From positions 140,164 to 204,163 of the forward strand of contig JAZQXL010000014.1 of NCBI GenBank assembly GCA_045632845.1: DNA of 64,000 nucleotides, given 5' to 3'. The notes under the pieces were generated by a model. It ran no database searches and was not told where the DNA came from. It saw only the letters and a program-made list of their open reading frames with translations. A program made the translations under genes and the position numbers. Origin of the DNA: RGIG4140 sp045632845 (GTDB taxonomy: Bacteria; Pseudomonadota; Alphaproteobacteria; CAAHEQ01; UBA3637). Positions within the stretch are counted from its first letter, which is position 1. Each line of letters starts with the position of its first letter. Positions 25,664-35,900 of the stretch are shown piece by piece.

Positions 25664-26655
25664 TAATACACTCCTCCATCAACAGGGTTCATTCTTAAAT
25701 AAATTTGTTTCCACGAATTGTACATATTAGGCCGTTTGTTTGCCAAGATTCTAAATGGAGACTCTTCTCCTTTAGCATCACAAACATAAATTGCGCGTTT
25801 TGCACTTTCAGCCATTGATCTAAAAATTGGATCTTGTTTCATATTCAAAATTTTCACTTCTCTAACGGACCCATCTTTGTTAATAAAAGCTCTCACTTCA
25901 ATAATCATCTTGTCCGCATCTTGAACGCCTGCATTCACATTCCAACAAGAACGGATCTTATTAGCAATTAGGTCTTTTTCAGAAATTGTCAAATCACTCA
26001 TCAAAGAACCTTCTGTTCCACCAGCAATCCCTTTATTAACCGTTTCACCTGCAGCAGGAACTGCGGCTTTTTGAGGTGCAGGGTTCGCCGCTTTTCTAAC
26101 CTTTTCAACAGAAGCTAACAAACTTTGCAAACCTTGGTCTTGTTTTTTAGGCACAGGTTTTGGTGCCACCTTTGGTTGGGAATTTGGCTGTGGTTTAGGT
26201 TGTTCTTTTTTAGGCTCTTTCTTAGGCTCTTTTTTCTTCACCTCTTTTTTGGGTTCCAATTTTTTTTCTTGAACCTTAACAGCCTCTTTTTTAGGAGCAA
26301 CTTCTTTTGGTTTTTGAGGTTCTACCTTTGGTGCAGGCTCAACCTTTTTAACCAATGGAGTTTTATTTTCTTTTTTAGGTTCAACCTTTTTCTCTTCTTT
26401 TTTCACTTCTTGAGGTTGTTGAGGTACTTCTTTTTTAACCTCTTTAACCAAAGGGGGTAAATTTGTTTTTTCATCAATTTTAACTTTTGTTAAATCCACC
26501 ATCAAAATAGCTGGCGGTGATTTTTCAAATTCATCCGTACTCCAAGCAAAATTAAAACACATTAAAATCAAAATTAAAATATGAAGACCAACAGACAACC
26601 CTAAACAAGAAGAGTGCCTTGACATTTCGTGTTCATCTTCATAAAAACTCATCAT
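25663..26655 (-). CDS. tolA: TolA-type energy transducer
   Basis: 330 residues. A short cytoplasmic start is followed by one transmembrane helix (LGLSVGLHILILILMCFNFA), then a long Lys/Pro/Glu/Gln-rich spacer (about residues 70-190, repeated KKEPKKEPKKE and PQKPKEVAPKK) and a C-terminal globular domain (LIANKIRSCWNVNAGVQDAD, REVKILNMKQDP) as in alphaproteobacterial TolA. The spacer is more Pro-rich than the Ala/Lys/Glu helix of E. coli TolA. It couples TolQR proton flow to TolB-Pal in the periplasm. Genes are adjacent to tolR (stop 1 base away) and overlap tolB. Confidence 0.93.
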   Translation of the reverse strand: MMSFYEDEHEMSRHSSCLGLSVGLHILILILMCFNFAWSTDEFEKSPPAILMVDLTKVKIDEKTNLPPLVKEVKKEVPQQPQEVKKEEKKVEPKKENKTPLVKKVEPAPKVEPQKPKEVAPKKEAVKVQEKKLEPKKEVKKKEPKKEPKKEQPKPQPNSQPKVAPKPVPKKQDQGLQSLLASVEKVRKAANPAPQKAAVPAAGETVNKGIAGGTEGSLMSDLTISEKDLIANKIRSCWNVNAGVQDADKMIIEVRAFINKDGSVREVKILNMKQDPIFRSMAESAKRAIYVCDAKGEESPFRILANKRPNMYNSWKQIYLRMNPVDGGVY

Positions 26656-27072
26656 CTAGTTTTGCCCCATTATTTTTGCATCAGTTTTCAAACCAACTTG
26701 TGTATACCCTGCACTTCTGAGCAACGCCATCACTTCAATAACCGTTCCATAAGAGGCGGCTTTATCCCCACTAATAACCATTGCAATGCTTGGATTTTCA
26801 GTTACAATAGCACGTACTTTATCCACCAATTTATCCATTCCAATTGGTTCAGTTCCAACATAAATTTGCCCTTTGGAATCAACACTGATGTCCAATGTTT
26901 TTTCATCCCCTTCAATTTGCTTTCCATCCCCTTTTGGTAAGTTCAATGGAATACCAGAAGTCAACATTGGTGCGGTTAACATAAAAATTGCAAGCAAACA
27001 AGTCATCACGTCAATCAATGGCGTCAAATTAATTTCAGCCCGAATACGTGTGCGTTTTGAGGTTCTTGCCAT
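26656..27072 (-). CDS. tolR: TolR (ExbD/TolR family)
   Basis: 138 residues. Basic N-terminus, then a single membrane helix with the proton-path Asp21 (INLTPLIDVMTCLLAIFMLT), and a periplasmic domain (IPLNLPKGDGKQIEG, VISGDKAASYGTVIEVMALL) typical of TolR. It forms the stator with TolQ. The stop/start junctions with tolQ and tolA overlap or abut, indicating one transcript. Confidence 0.97.
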   Translation of the reverse strand: MARTSKRTRIRAEINLTPLIDVMTCLLAIFMLTAPMLTSGIPLNLPKGDGKQIEGDEKTLDISVDSKGQIYVGTEPIGMDKLVDKVRAIVTENPSIAMVISGDKAASYGTVIEVMALLRSAGYTQVGLKTDAKIMGQN

Positions 27073-27773
27073 TATTCACTCTCCACTTGTTCAATTTGAC
27101 GAGAAAGAATAGCACTGAGCTCATCTGAAAAAGTTTCCATTCTGTGTGCAATTCTGTCAATATCATTTGTGAGTTTGTTATAAGCAATCACCGCTGGAAT
27201 AGCAGCAATCAACCCAACCGCTGTGGTGAACAAAGCTTCAGCAACACCTGGCGCAACCGCAGCAATATTTGTGCTTTGTGTCAAACCAATGGCGTTAAAA
27301 CTGTCCATAATACCCCAAACAGTTCCAAACAATCCTAACAATGGTGCGACAGACCCCGTAGAAGCTAAAAAGACCATTTTTGTTTCCAGCTTATCCACTT
27401 GTTTATCAATGGAAATTTGCATCATCTTGTCCACACGTTTTTGAATTTTAATCGCAGCACCTGTTTTTTTCTTTTCAGCTAAAGAACGGCGAAATTCCTT
27501 AATCGCAGCAACAAAAATAATCGCCAATGGATTGGATGGATTTTTCACATGATTGTTGTAAATTGCTTCCAAAGAACCACCAGACCAAAACTGCTCTTCA
27601 AATGCTTTCATCCCCAAACGAATGCGTTTTAACAAAAAGGCTTTGTCAAAAATAATTGCCCAACAACAAATTGAGGCAAATAACAAACCCAAAATCAACA
27701 GCTTCATAAACAAATCTGAATCCACAAACATAGAATACATGGATAAAGATGATCGGGCAGCTACTTCATTCAT
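27072..27773 (-). CDS. tolQ: TolQ (MotA/TolQ/ExbB family)
   Basis: 233 residues with three membrane helices: LFMKLLILGLLFASICCWAI near the N-terminus, SVAPLLGLFGTVWGIMDSF and EALFTTAVGLIAAIPAVIAYN. The last two carry the conserved GLFGTVWG and TxxGLxxAIPA signatures. It conducts protons with TolR to energise TolA in the inner membrane. Start and stop overlap ybgC and tolR by one base. Confidence 0.97.
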   Translation of the reverse strand: MNEVAARSSLSMYSMFVDSDLFMKLLILGLLFASICCWAIIFDKAFLLKRIRLGMKAFEEQFWSGGSLEAIYNNHVKNPSNPLAIIFVAAIKEFRRSLAEKKKTGAAIKIQKRVDKMMQISIDKQVDKLETKMVFLASTGSVAPLLGLFGTVWGIMDSFNAIGLTQSTNIAAVAPGVAEALFTTAVGLIAAIPAVIAYNKLTNDIDRIAHRMETFSDELSAILSRQIEQVESE

Positions 27774-28192
27774 TATTTATTCTCCTCATTTTCTAAAATA
27801 TATCTTGTAAACTTTTCTTTCAAATCTTGCGTCATACGAATGGGTGTGAGTGTCATCGGATTAATCACTGCCAACTGCAACTCAATTAAAACCATTTCTT
27901 TACCCTCAACCACAAACTTGTGTTGCATAACAAGACTTGCATTTTTAATTTCTTTCACCGATGTTTGCACATCAATCACATCATCCAATCTGGCAGGTGC
28001 TTTGTACTGAATGTTTGCATTTCTTAAAACAAAAGCAACACCTTGTTCAATGAGTTTTTTGTTTGACAAACCCATTTCAACCAACAACTCTGAACGAGCC
28101 CGTTCTGCAAAATCCAAATATTTTGAGTGATAAACAATTGCACCCGCATCCGTATCTTGATAATAAACACGTACCAAATAACTATGTATCAT
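27773..28192 (-). CDS. ybgC: YbgC-type acyl-CoA thioesterase (hot-dog fold)
   Basis: 139 residues. RVYYQDTDAGAIVYHSKYLD near the N-terminus carries the catalytic Asp (Y-x-D-T-D-x-x-x-x-V-Y-H), followed by FAERARSELL. YbgC hydrolyses short-chain or ACP-linked thioesters and is typically co-transcribed with tol genes, perhaps linking phospholipid synthesis to envelope constriction. The ATG overlaps the ruvB stop by 4 bases. Confidence 0.95.
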   Translation of the reverse strand: MIHSYLVRVYYQDTDAGAIVYHSKYLDFAERARSELLVEMGLSNKKLIEQGVAFVLRNANIQYKAPARLDDVIDVQTSVKEIKNASLVMQHKFVVEGKEMVLIELQLAVINPMTLTPIRMTQDLKEKFTRYILENEENK

Positions 28193-29217
28193 TTTAAATT
28201 CTCCAACAAATCTGGTTGAACCATATTTTTAGGAGCCGCCATTCCTAAATGACGATATCCCGCTTGAGATAAAACACGCCCTCTTGGCGTACGCATCACA
28301 AGACCTAATTGCATTAAATATGGTTCAATAATTTCTTCAATTGTATCCCTTTCTTCAGACAAAGCAGCGCACAATGTTTCAGCTCCAACGGGGCCGCCAC
28401 CATATTTCAAAGCGATACAAGTCAAATATCGTCTATCCATCAAATCAAGACCAGAATTATCAACTTCCAATCGTGTCAATGCCATATCAGCAATATCAGC
28501 TGTTACAGCTTTATTAAGAGCAAAGTCACGCACACGTCTTAACAAACGACCGGCAATACGAGGTGTCCCACGAGAACGTTTTGCAATTTCCATTGCACCA
28601 TCTTCTGTCATTTCAAGCTGCATGATTTTTGCACCACGTTTGACAATTTTCATCAATTCTTCTGGTTCGTAAAACTCCAACCGCATAGGGATACCAAATC
28701 TGTCCCGCAATGGTGTTGATAAAAGACCACTTCTTGTTGTTGCCCCAACCAATGTAAATGGCGGCAAATCAATCCGAACAGAGTGTGCCGCAGGCCCTTC
28801 CCCAATGATAATATCCAATTGAAAATCTTCCATCGCAGAATAAAGGACTTCTTCCACCGTTGGATTTAAACGATGAATTTCATCAATAAAAAGCACATCC
28901 CTTGGTTCCAAATTTGTCAAAATAGCAGCCAAATCGCCTGCTTTTGAAATCATTGGGCCAGAAGTTGGGCGAAAACCCACCCCTAATTCTTTTGAAATAA
29001 TCTGCGCAAGCGTTGTTTTTCCAAGCCCTGGAGGACCAAACAACAACGTATGATCTAATGCATCACCCCTTTCTTTTGCCGCACGAATAAAAACAGCCAA
29101 ATTTTCACACAAAACCTTTTGACCTGTAAAATCTGCCAAACATTGTGGACGAATGGAATTGTAAATTTCTTCATCCTGCGCTGTTTTTTTAGGGGTAATT
29201 AATCTATTTTCAGCCAT
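28189..29217 (-). CDS. ruvB: Holliday junction branch-migration ATPase RuvB
   Basis: 342 residues, standard. AAA+ motifs: Walker A LLFGPPGLGKTTLAQII, Walker B VLFIDEIHRLNP, sensor 1 TLVGATTRSGLL, sensor 2 region RGTPRIAGRLLRRVRD, and the winged-helix end YLMQLGLVMRTPRGRVLS. It forms hexameric rings that pull DNA through RuvA-bound junctions. Overlaps ruvA by 8 bases. Confidence 0.99.
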   Translation of the reverse strand: MAENRLITPKKTAQDEEIYNSIRPQCLADFTGQKVLCENLAVFIRAAKERGDALDHTLLFGPPGLGKTTLAQIISKELGVGFRPTSGPMISKAGDLAAILTNLEPRDVLFIDEIHRLNPTVEEVLYSAMEDFQLDIIIGEGPAAHSVRIDLPPFTLVGATTRSGLLSTPLRDRFGIPMRLEFYEPEELMKIVKRGAKIMQLEMTEDGAMEIAKRSRGTPRIAGRLLRRVRDFALNKAVTADIADMALTRLEVDNSGLDLMDRRYLTCIALKYGGGPVGAETLCAALSEERDTIEEIIEPYLMQLGLVMRTPRGRVLSQAGYRHLGMAAPKNMVQPDLLENLK

Positions 29218-29830
29218 TTGATTTACCCATTTCTTTGAGTGTTAAACGAATAACATCTGACAAGGAGGCTTCAGGATTTGCTTTTAATGTTTCAGATGCC
29301 TTAATCCCCGCCTCAGTCCTTGAATACCCCAAGCTAACCAAAGCTGAAATTGAATCTTGCAAAATTCTAGAATCTGCAGTTACTGATGAAGTGACCCCAA
29401 CAGGGTTGATTTCCATCATATCTGCCGTTAACAAACCCGCTTTTCCTTTTAGTTCTGTAACAATTCTAGTGGCAAGCTTTGGTCCAATACCTGGCACACG
29501 GGTAAACGCTTTATTATCTCCTGTCGCCACCGCCATTGAAATTTCATTCAACCCTAAAGAAGACAAAATCGCCATACCAACCTTAGCACCAACCCCTTGA
29601 ACACCTGTCAATGTATTAAAAACCTCTTGTTCTGACACAGAGGCAAAACCAAATAAGTGGATATGATCTTCTCTCACCTGTGTTTCAATAAAAAGAGAAA
29701 CACTTTCCCCTTGAGGAAGCGCAGCAACAGTTTTTGTTGAACAAAAAACGCGGTAGCCAACACCCCCCACGTTCAAAAAAATAAAACCATCAAATATCCC
29801 GTCAACAAACCCCGTCAATTTTCCAATCAT
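29210..29830 (-). CDS. ruvA: Holliday junction DNA-binding protein RuvA
   Basis: 206 residues beginning MIGKLTGFVDGIFDGFIFLN. It has the OB-fold N-domain (REDHIHLFGF), helix-hairpin-helix repeats (LTGVQGVGAKVGMAIL, FTRVPGIGPKLATRIVTELK) and domain III (ALVSLGYSRTEAGIKA). It binds four-way junctions as tetramers. ruvC, often next to it in alphaproteobacteria, is not upstream; instead the divergent dnaB follows. First gene of the seven-gene run to tolB. Confidence 0.98.
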   Translation of the reverse strand: MIGKLTGFVDGIFDGFIFLNVGGVGYRVFCSTKTVAALPQGESVSLFIETQVREDHIHLFGFASVSEQEVFNTLTGVQGVGAKVGMAILSSLGLNEISMAVATGDNKAFTRVPGIGPKLATRIVTELKGKAGLLTADMMEINPVGVTSSVTADSRILQDSISALVSLGYSRTEAGIKASETLKANPEASLSDVIRLTLKEMGKSNG

Positions 29831-30057
29831 ATCAAACCCTTTTATCCCATTCTTTCAAACAATCAACCCCTCTTTAAAAAGCAAAATTAATTGTCATAAA
29901 ACCTCTTTTTGTTCTCACAATTTACTCTACTAAAAAAAAAATAAAATTGCAATCTTTTATTTTAACTTTACTTTATTATTTTTTTTGTGTATGTTAATTA
30001 ATTATTAACCTTTTAAATTCGAGATCGATTCTTTTAAAATACGAGGAGTATCATTGT

Positions 30058-31503
30058 ATGATGGAAGAAACCATGCGCATTCCACCACAAAACTTGGAAG
30101 CTGAACAAGCTCTCCTTGGGGCTATTTTATCCAATAATCGCGCAATGGAAAAGGTTTCTGAATTTTTGCGTCCTGAATGTTTTGCAAACCCTGTGCACGG
30201 CAAGATTTATGAGGCTTGTAAATTCTACATTGATCAAGGCCGCATTGCTGACCCTATCACACTCAAAGCTTATTTTGAACATGATGATAAGTTAAAAGAA
30301 GTGGGTGGTGCGTCTTATCTGATGCAATTAGCCGCAGCTTCTGCAACCATTATTAACGCAGCTGATTATGGCCGTCAAATTTTGGATAGATTTATTCGCC
30401 GTCAACTCATTGCACTTGGCAATGATGTTGTCAATGATGCTTTTTCAATCTCGATTGATGAAGAAGCCATTTCACAGGTTGAACATGCGGAAAAACGCCT
30501 TTATGAAATTGCAAATGCAGGAGAAATGACAGGTGGTCCTCAAATTTTAAACACCGCTTTACAAGCAACCCTGATGTCTGCACAAAAAGCCATGAACACA
30601 CCATCTGGTGTTTCTGGCGTTACAACAGGCCTTGTGGAAATGGACAGATTATTGGGCGGGCTGCATGATTCTGACTTGCTCATTTTAGCTGGTCGTCCTG
30701 CTATGGGTAAATCAGCGCTTGCCTTAACAATGGCTTACAATGCTGCTGTTAAATTTGAAGAAGAAAACAAAAAACCAGGGGCTGAAAAAAAATCAGTTGC
30801 CTTCTTCTCTCTCGAAATGTCTGCAGAACAATTGGCAGGGCGTATTTTATCTGCCAAAGCTGAAGTTTCTGGCCACTTAATGAGAACAGGCAAACTCACC
30901 GACCAACAATTTGATGAATTGGCCGCTGGCGTTGCCTTACTCAGCAGAGTTCCCCTTTATTTGGATGAAACGCCAGGCATCACCGTCACAGCAATTAAAA
31001 ACCGCGCAAGACGTATGAAACGGGATAAAGAAAAAGGACTTGGCCTCATTGTTATTGACTATTTACAACTCATCAACTCAGCTGGCAGAAGCGAAAACCG
31101 TGTGCAAGAATTGTCTGAAATGACACGCCAACTTAAAATTATGGCCAAAGAGCTCAACGTTCCTGTGCTCGTGCTTTCACAGCTCTCTCGTTTGGTTGAA
31201 CAACGCGACAACAAACGCCCACAACTTTCCGACCTTCGTGAATCTGGTTCTATTGAGCAAGATGCTGATATTGTGATGTTTGTGTTCCGTGAAATTTATT
31301 ATTTGCAAAACGATGTTCCCGTCAAACATTTGAACGAAACACCTGAAAAATTTGCCCTTCGTATGAAGGAATGGGAAGATAAAAAAATCCTTCTTGCCAA
31401 TCAAGCAGAAGCCATTATTGCCAAACAACGTCACGGCCCTGTCGGCACCGTCAAACTCTATTTCAATGGCGAATTTGGTAAATTTGGCAACTTAGAACAA
31501 TAA
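30058..31503 (+). CDS. dnaB: Replicative DNA helicase DnaB
   Basis: 481 residues with CGAGGAG before two consecutive ATG codons. The N-terminal domain (PPQNLEAEQALLGAILSNNR) is followed by the RecA-like motor: Walker A ILAGRPAMGKSALALTMAYN, FFSLEMSAEQLAGRIL, Walker B LGLIVIDYLQLI, VPVLVLSQLSRLVEQR and RPQLSDLRESGSIEQDADIV. No intein. DnaB unwinds DNA at the replication fork. The C-terminus (AKQRHGPVGTVKLYFNGEFG) is normal. The next 178 bases hold hairpin repeats C and D. Confidence 0.99.
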   Translation: MMEETMRIPPQNLEAEQALLGAILSNNRAMEKVSEFLRPECFANPVHGKIYEACKFYIDQGRIADPITLKAYFEHDDKLKEVGGASYLMQLAAASATIINAADYGRQILDRFIRRQLIALGNDVVNDAFSISIDEEAISQVEHAEKRLYEIANAGEMTGGPQILNTALQATLMSAQKAMNTPSGVSGVTTGLVEMDRLLGGLHDSDLLILAGRPAMGKSALALTMAYNAAVKFEEENKKPGAEKKSVAFFSLEMSAEQLAGRILSAKAEVSGHLMRTGKLTDQQFDELAAGVALLSRVPLYLDETPGITVTAIKNRARRMKRDKEKGLGLIVIDYLQLINSAGRSENRVQELSEMTRQLKIMAKELNVPVLVLSQLSRLVEQRDNKRPQLSDLRESGSIEQDADIVMFVFREIYYLQNDVPVKHLNETPEKFALRMKEWEDKKILLANQAEAIIAKQRHGPVGTVKLYFNGEFGKFGNLEQ

Positions 31504-31519
31504 GATATTACCCCCATTT

Positions 31520-31580
31520 GATAAAAATGAAAAAAATTATCACTCTGTGTGTAGATAGGCTACATCAGATGATTTTTATC
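31520..31580. repeat. TGTAG/CTACA hairpin repeat, copy C
   Basis: Inner TGTAG (31550-31554) and CTACA (31560-31564), with outer arms around AAAATTATCACTCTG and CAGATGATTTTTATC. Followed by a T-containing arm that could end dnaB transcription. Confidence 0.65.
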
Positions 31581-31621
31581 GCTTTAGATACAAGACGCAG
31601 ATACACGCTTTTAACGCAATA

Positions 31622-31678
31622 GATAAAGATGAGAAAAATTATCGCCGTGTAGCAAACCTACATCAGATGATTTTTATC
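31622..31678. repeat. TGTAG/CTACA hairpin repeat, copy D
   Basis: Inner TGTAG (31648-31652) and CTACA (31658-31662), with the right arm CAGATGATTTTTATCGC identical to copy C. It lies 98 bases after copy C, so C and D look like a tandem duplication. Confidence 0.65.
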
Positions 31679-31681
31679 GCT

Positions 31682-32122
31682 TTAGATATGCGTTAAAAGT
31701 GTGTATAAAAGGGCATCTTTGAAAGTGCCATCCTTCATCTTATAATAATTTTTGCGTACACCTGTTTTTTGAAAACCCATTTTTTCGTATAAAGATATGG
31801 CGGGATGATTTTCAACATTTACTTCTAAAAAGATTTGTTGAACGGCGTGTTCTTTGGCGTATAAAATTAGATGATTTAAAAGAGCAACAGCTTTTCCTTT
31901 CCCTCTGGAATTGGGGTGCACCAAAATGGTCAAAATTTCCATTTCATCCAATACGTGGGAAACAAGAAGAAGGCTTTCTTCATCAATCCAACCTTTTGTT
32001 GTGGGCAGGGAAAGCAAACTCAAAAACTCTTTTTTATCCCAAGGGTGATCAAAAGAAGTGGCATGCAACTGAACCGCCACATCCACATAGGCTTCACTTA
32101 GTTGACAAAGTGACATCTGCAT
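31682..32122 (-). CDS. rimI: Ribosomal protein S18 alanine N-acetyltransferase RimI
   Basis: 146 residues, GNAT fold. TILVHPNSRGKGKAVALLNH is the acetyl-CoA loop (R-x-x-G-x-A-like), followed by FLEVNVENHPAISLYEKMGF and the C-terminal KTGVRKNYYKM with the conserved Y-Y. RimI acetylates the N-terminal alanine of S18. The start (MQMSL or MSL two codons later) overlaps the end of tsaB by about 25 bases, the usual tsaB-rimI pairing. Confidence 0.92.
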   Translation of the reverse strand: MQMSLCQLSEAYVDVAVQLHATSFDHPWDKKEFLSLLSLPTTKGWIDEESLLLVSHVLDEMEILTILVHPNSRGKGKAVALLNHLILYAKEHAVQQIFLEVNVENHPAISLYEKMGFQKTGVRKNYYKMKDGTFKDALLYTLLTHI

Positions 32123-32708
32123 CTCTTAAATAAAGGGGTTCTGCTGGCAAATTATCATTTCCCCGCAACTTAGCAATTTTTGCAATTTGATTAGAAAGAG
32201 AAAAATCATTGTCCCGCACTGAAAATCCTGCTTTTTTGAATTCTTCAGGCACATCTGAAGCCACCAATTTAGGGGATAAAATCTCAATTTCTTCCATCGA
32301 CATTACCCGTGGTTCAAAAATCTCTTCCAACTTAGCGTTATAACCTGCAACATAAAAATCACCCCGTTTTGTATCAAGCGCAACAAGAACATCCTCATTG
32401 GCACCATAAGCATATGCTTCCAACGAAGACACACCCAAAACAGGCACGCCTAATGCCAACGCAAGCCCTCTAGCCGCAGATAAAGCAATTCTTACCCCCG
32501 TGAATGACCCAGGACCAACTCCAACAGACACAGCTGACAAGTCTTTAATATTCTTCCTAGCTTTTTGAAACAAGGTTTGAATTTCTGGAATCAAGCGTTC
32601 TGCTTGACCCCGAAGCATCACTTCATCAAATGATGCAATCAATTCTTCCCCCTCAAAAAGGGACAAGGATAATGTTGTTGAGGCCGTGTCTAATGATAAT
32701 AAAAGCAT
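32094..32708 (-). CDS. tsaB: tRNA threonylcarbamoyladenosine synthesis protein TsaB
   Basis: 204 residues. The N-terminal ASKHA-type text LLLSLDTASTTLSLSLFEGE and VSVGVGPGSFTGVRIALSAA then RGLALALGVPVLGVSSLEA are diagnostic of TsaB (YeaZ). It supports TsaD in making t6A37 of ANN-decoding tRNAs. GAGGAAAC precedes the ATG. A tRNA-Thr(UGU), itself a t6A substrate, is 9 kb away. Confidence 0.96.
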   Translation of the reverse strand: MLLLSLDTASTTLSLSLFEGEELIASFDEVMLRGQAERLIPEIQTLFQKARKNIKDLSAVSVGVGPGSFTGVRIALSAARGLALALGVPVLGVSSLEAYAYGANEDVLVALDTKRGDFYVAGYNAKLEEIFEPRVMSMEEIEILSPKLVASDVPEEFKKAGFSVRDNDFSLSNQIAKIAKLRGNDNLPAEPLYLRDADVTLSTK

Positions 32709-32901
32709 AGTTTCCTCTTCAAAAGATTATAAAACTAAGCTTATATTATCGTATTTTTTTTAAAATTTCAAGTTTTATCAAACAAGTTAAGAAAAAGAAA
32801 AACAGCTTAATTTAGCGTCAAATAAAAAAATATACTTATTACAAAAAAAATATGCTATAATGGAATTAGTATGGGGAAAAATTATTTAGGGACGAAAAAA
32901 A

Positions 32902-35900
32902 ATGGATTACGCAACATATATTGGCTCATTATGGGAATCAAAAGACATAGCCTTATTATATCGAGAACTTGCAAACGTTCCAAATCATACCTTTTATGTC
33001 TCAGGAGCAAACGGAAATACCATAAAACTCGATTTCAATATGATTAATGACTTACTGAGATATTATAATAACGGCGATATAACAGCAACTTTTAAACATA
33101 TACAGCAACACTGGGGGAACGAGGTACATTTACAAATGCCTGACGGACGTACTATTGTCAATGACCAAAATGCATTTATTGACATCTACACAACCAATCG
33201 AGCTCCAAAAAATTCAGGATTAAAATTCCATTTACCCGTTCACGTAAATGATGTGAACAAAATGGAAGTCATTATGAAAAAAATGTACAACATCAACCCA
33301 AATTTTATGTACAAATATGCACCAAACGGATTGGGAGGAAATCAAGTTGGTAAAGTTTTAACAATTTATGCTGACGAAGGATTAGACACTCCTGAAACTT
33401 TACACAAATTTACAAAACAATTATTATCTGAGATGCAACAATATGGGATTAGAACTTATTCCCCTGCAGATTTAAAACGTACAAGTTCAAACCCTAATTT
33501 ATTAAATGATAAAGTCGAATGGCAAGTTAAAGGTGCTGAAGGAAAAATATATTATTCATATGATGGAAATAGTGAAAACGGATACAGAGGAAATTTAAAG
33601 TATAATCCAAATGTAAATACAGCTGGGTATGTTCGTGCTAGTGATGGTGATAGACGCCCCTACAAAGCTATAAATGATCCATTTGAATATGAAGTTGATT
33701 TAAATTATGACCATCCACGCACAGCTTATAATAACAACAGTATAAATCCCCCTAATCAAAATCCACCACAACGAAGAGTTTTAGAAATTGGTGAAGGGAT
33801 GGGAGATGCTGCTCAAGAAAATGTACGTGAACTTTATAGAAGAGCTCTTCAAGAAGGCTTGAACCCCGGTAAAAGTGCTTTCTCTGACCAAATACCAAGC
33901 TCCTATCGTTTGACATTAAATGACACCCCTGAAGCTTGGGAATTTATCAGAAGAAACTTATCCCCAGATGGACGCAGCATAATAAATAATAGGCAAAATC
34001 CACCTCAGCAAAGAGTTTTAGAAATTGGTGAAGGGATGGGAGATGCTGCTCAAGAAAATGTACGTGAACTTTATAGAAGAGCTCTTCAAGAAGGCTTGAA
34101 CCCCAATAAAAGTGCTTTCTCTGACCAAATACCAAGCTCCTATCGTTTGACATTAAATGACACCCCTGAAGCTTGGGAATTTATCAGAAGAAACTTATCT
34201 CCAGATGGACGCAGCATTGTTACAAATCCCCATACCACACCTTCAAATAACAATAAACCCAACACTCAGTCATCTTTTTCAGATCGGGCAAAACAACTAC
34301 AAGAAGCCTTAAATAAAGGGATAACTGGCGCAAGGCAAACCGCAGCTGCAACCGCAGAAAAAATCAACAGAGGCATTCAATCAGCACGACAAATTCAAAC
34401 ACGTCTCACTCAAGCTGCTGTCGCAAGAATCGGTGCTTTACCTGGTGGAACAAGGGCCCTTCAAGCTGCACGAACAGTCAGCAATGTCGGATCAAAAGCA
34501 GCAGGACCATTAGTTTTATTAAGTGCCGCATTAGACCCAAAAGGATCTAGAGAATTTGTTGATGATGTTGTAAACTTGCGTGTTGGCAAAATTGCAAGCG
34601 AAACATGGGAAGGCACAACGCAAATGGTTTTGCACCCTGTTGATACCGCCCAAGCCATGTATGACATGGCTAGCGATGCTGTAAGAAACAGATATAAAAA
34701 TGCTGAAACAGTTGGTGATTATGTTGCCGAAACAGGCAGAGCAGCAGGAAAAGGTTTCCTCAATATTGGTGACACTGTATGGGGCAGCGTATCAAGTATA
34801 AAAACAGCACAAGCACGTAGCATTAACTGGCTTTTACAAAAAAGTGGAGTAAATACACAAATTGCAACAGATACCCTTTCATATGAAGCATATAAACGAG
34901 ATCCAATCGCCTTTTTGGGGAACTTAGTTGTTCCAACAACCGTTAACACAGAAACTGGTTTGCGTTCAGATGACGATTTAATGAGTTTGATCAGTCGAGA
35001 TAATCCAAAGGCATTAGAAGCTTATATTGCCACAGGGAAAGAAGATGTTAACCGCAATATTCAAGGCTCTTATCATGGAAATAATCACACCCCTTATAAC
35101 ACAGCCTTGCAATTTGCTGTTGCCTCAGGAAACATGAAGGTTGCACGAGTTCTTTATCAGCAAAATGGCGTAAACTACAATGGGAAAAATAGCTCAACTT
35201 GGGAAACAACTGTTATGACATTACTCCGTCATAACGCACCAGATCAAGATGAACCTTCTTTTTTAACAGGAAAACCAACTGTATCTGAATTTTCAGATGA
35301 AGGGTATGCTGAATATATGACTACACAAGCAATGATTGATGACCTCATCCTAAACAAAAAAATCGATCTCAATGCTGTTAATTTTGCTGGGCAAGATACC
35401 TTTTTAGTTGCAGCAGAATCAGGCAATGTGACAACAGCAACCCTTTGTTTAGGAAAAGGTTCAAACATCAACAGAACCGCTTTAAATGGTTGGAATGCTC
35501 TGCATTATTGCCACCACAATCAAGAAATGGTTAGCATGTTGTTAGAACAAGGAATTGATGCAAACCAAGCGAACAAAAGAGGAGAAACAGCTTTAATGTT
35601 TTCCTTAGAAGGAAAACCTACAAAAAGAAATACAAATTCCGTCAGTATGCTCTTGTTAGCTTCTAATGAAGAAGGACTCAACAGACTAAAAGCTTCACCA
35701 AAACATTTAAAATTATTGGATAAGCTCATGGAAGAACATCCAGCATCAAAAGACATTATTTTGGGGATGGAAGGACACCCTTTACAAGCATTTTTCAAAG
35801 AAAGATACCCCGATGAAGCAACTGCTTATGAAGCACAATTAGCTCAAGAAAATAACAGCACAGCAACACCTTCCAACACTCAAAACAATGAAAACAGCCA

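Noticed and set aside
26125..26460. Plus-strand frame of 111 codons rich in Phe/Leu/Trp
   Set aside because: Antisense of the Lys/Glu/Pro spacer of tolA; not a real membrane protein.
30058..31503. Intein in dnaB
   Set aside because: The protein is 481 residues with all motor motifs continuous and no splice-type insert.
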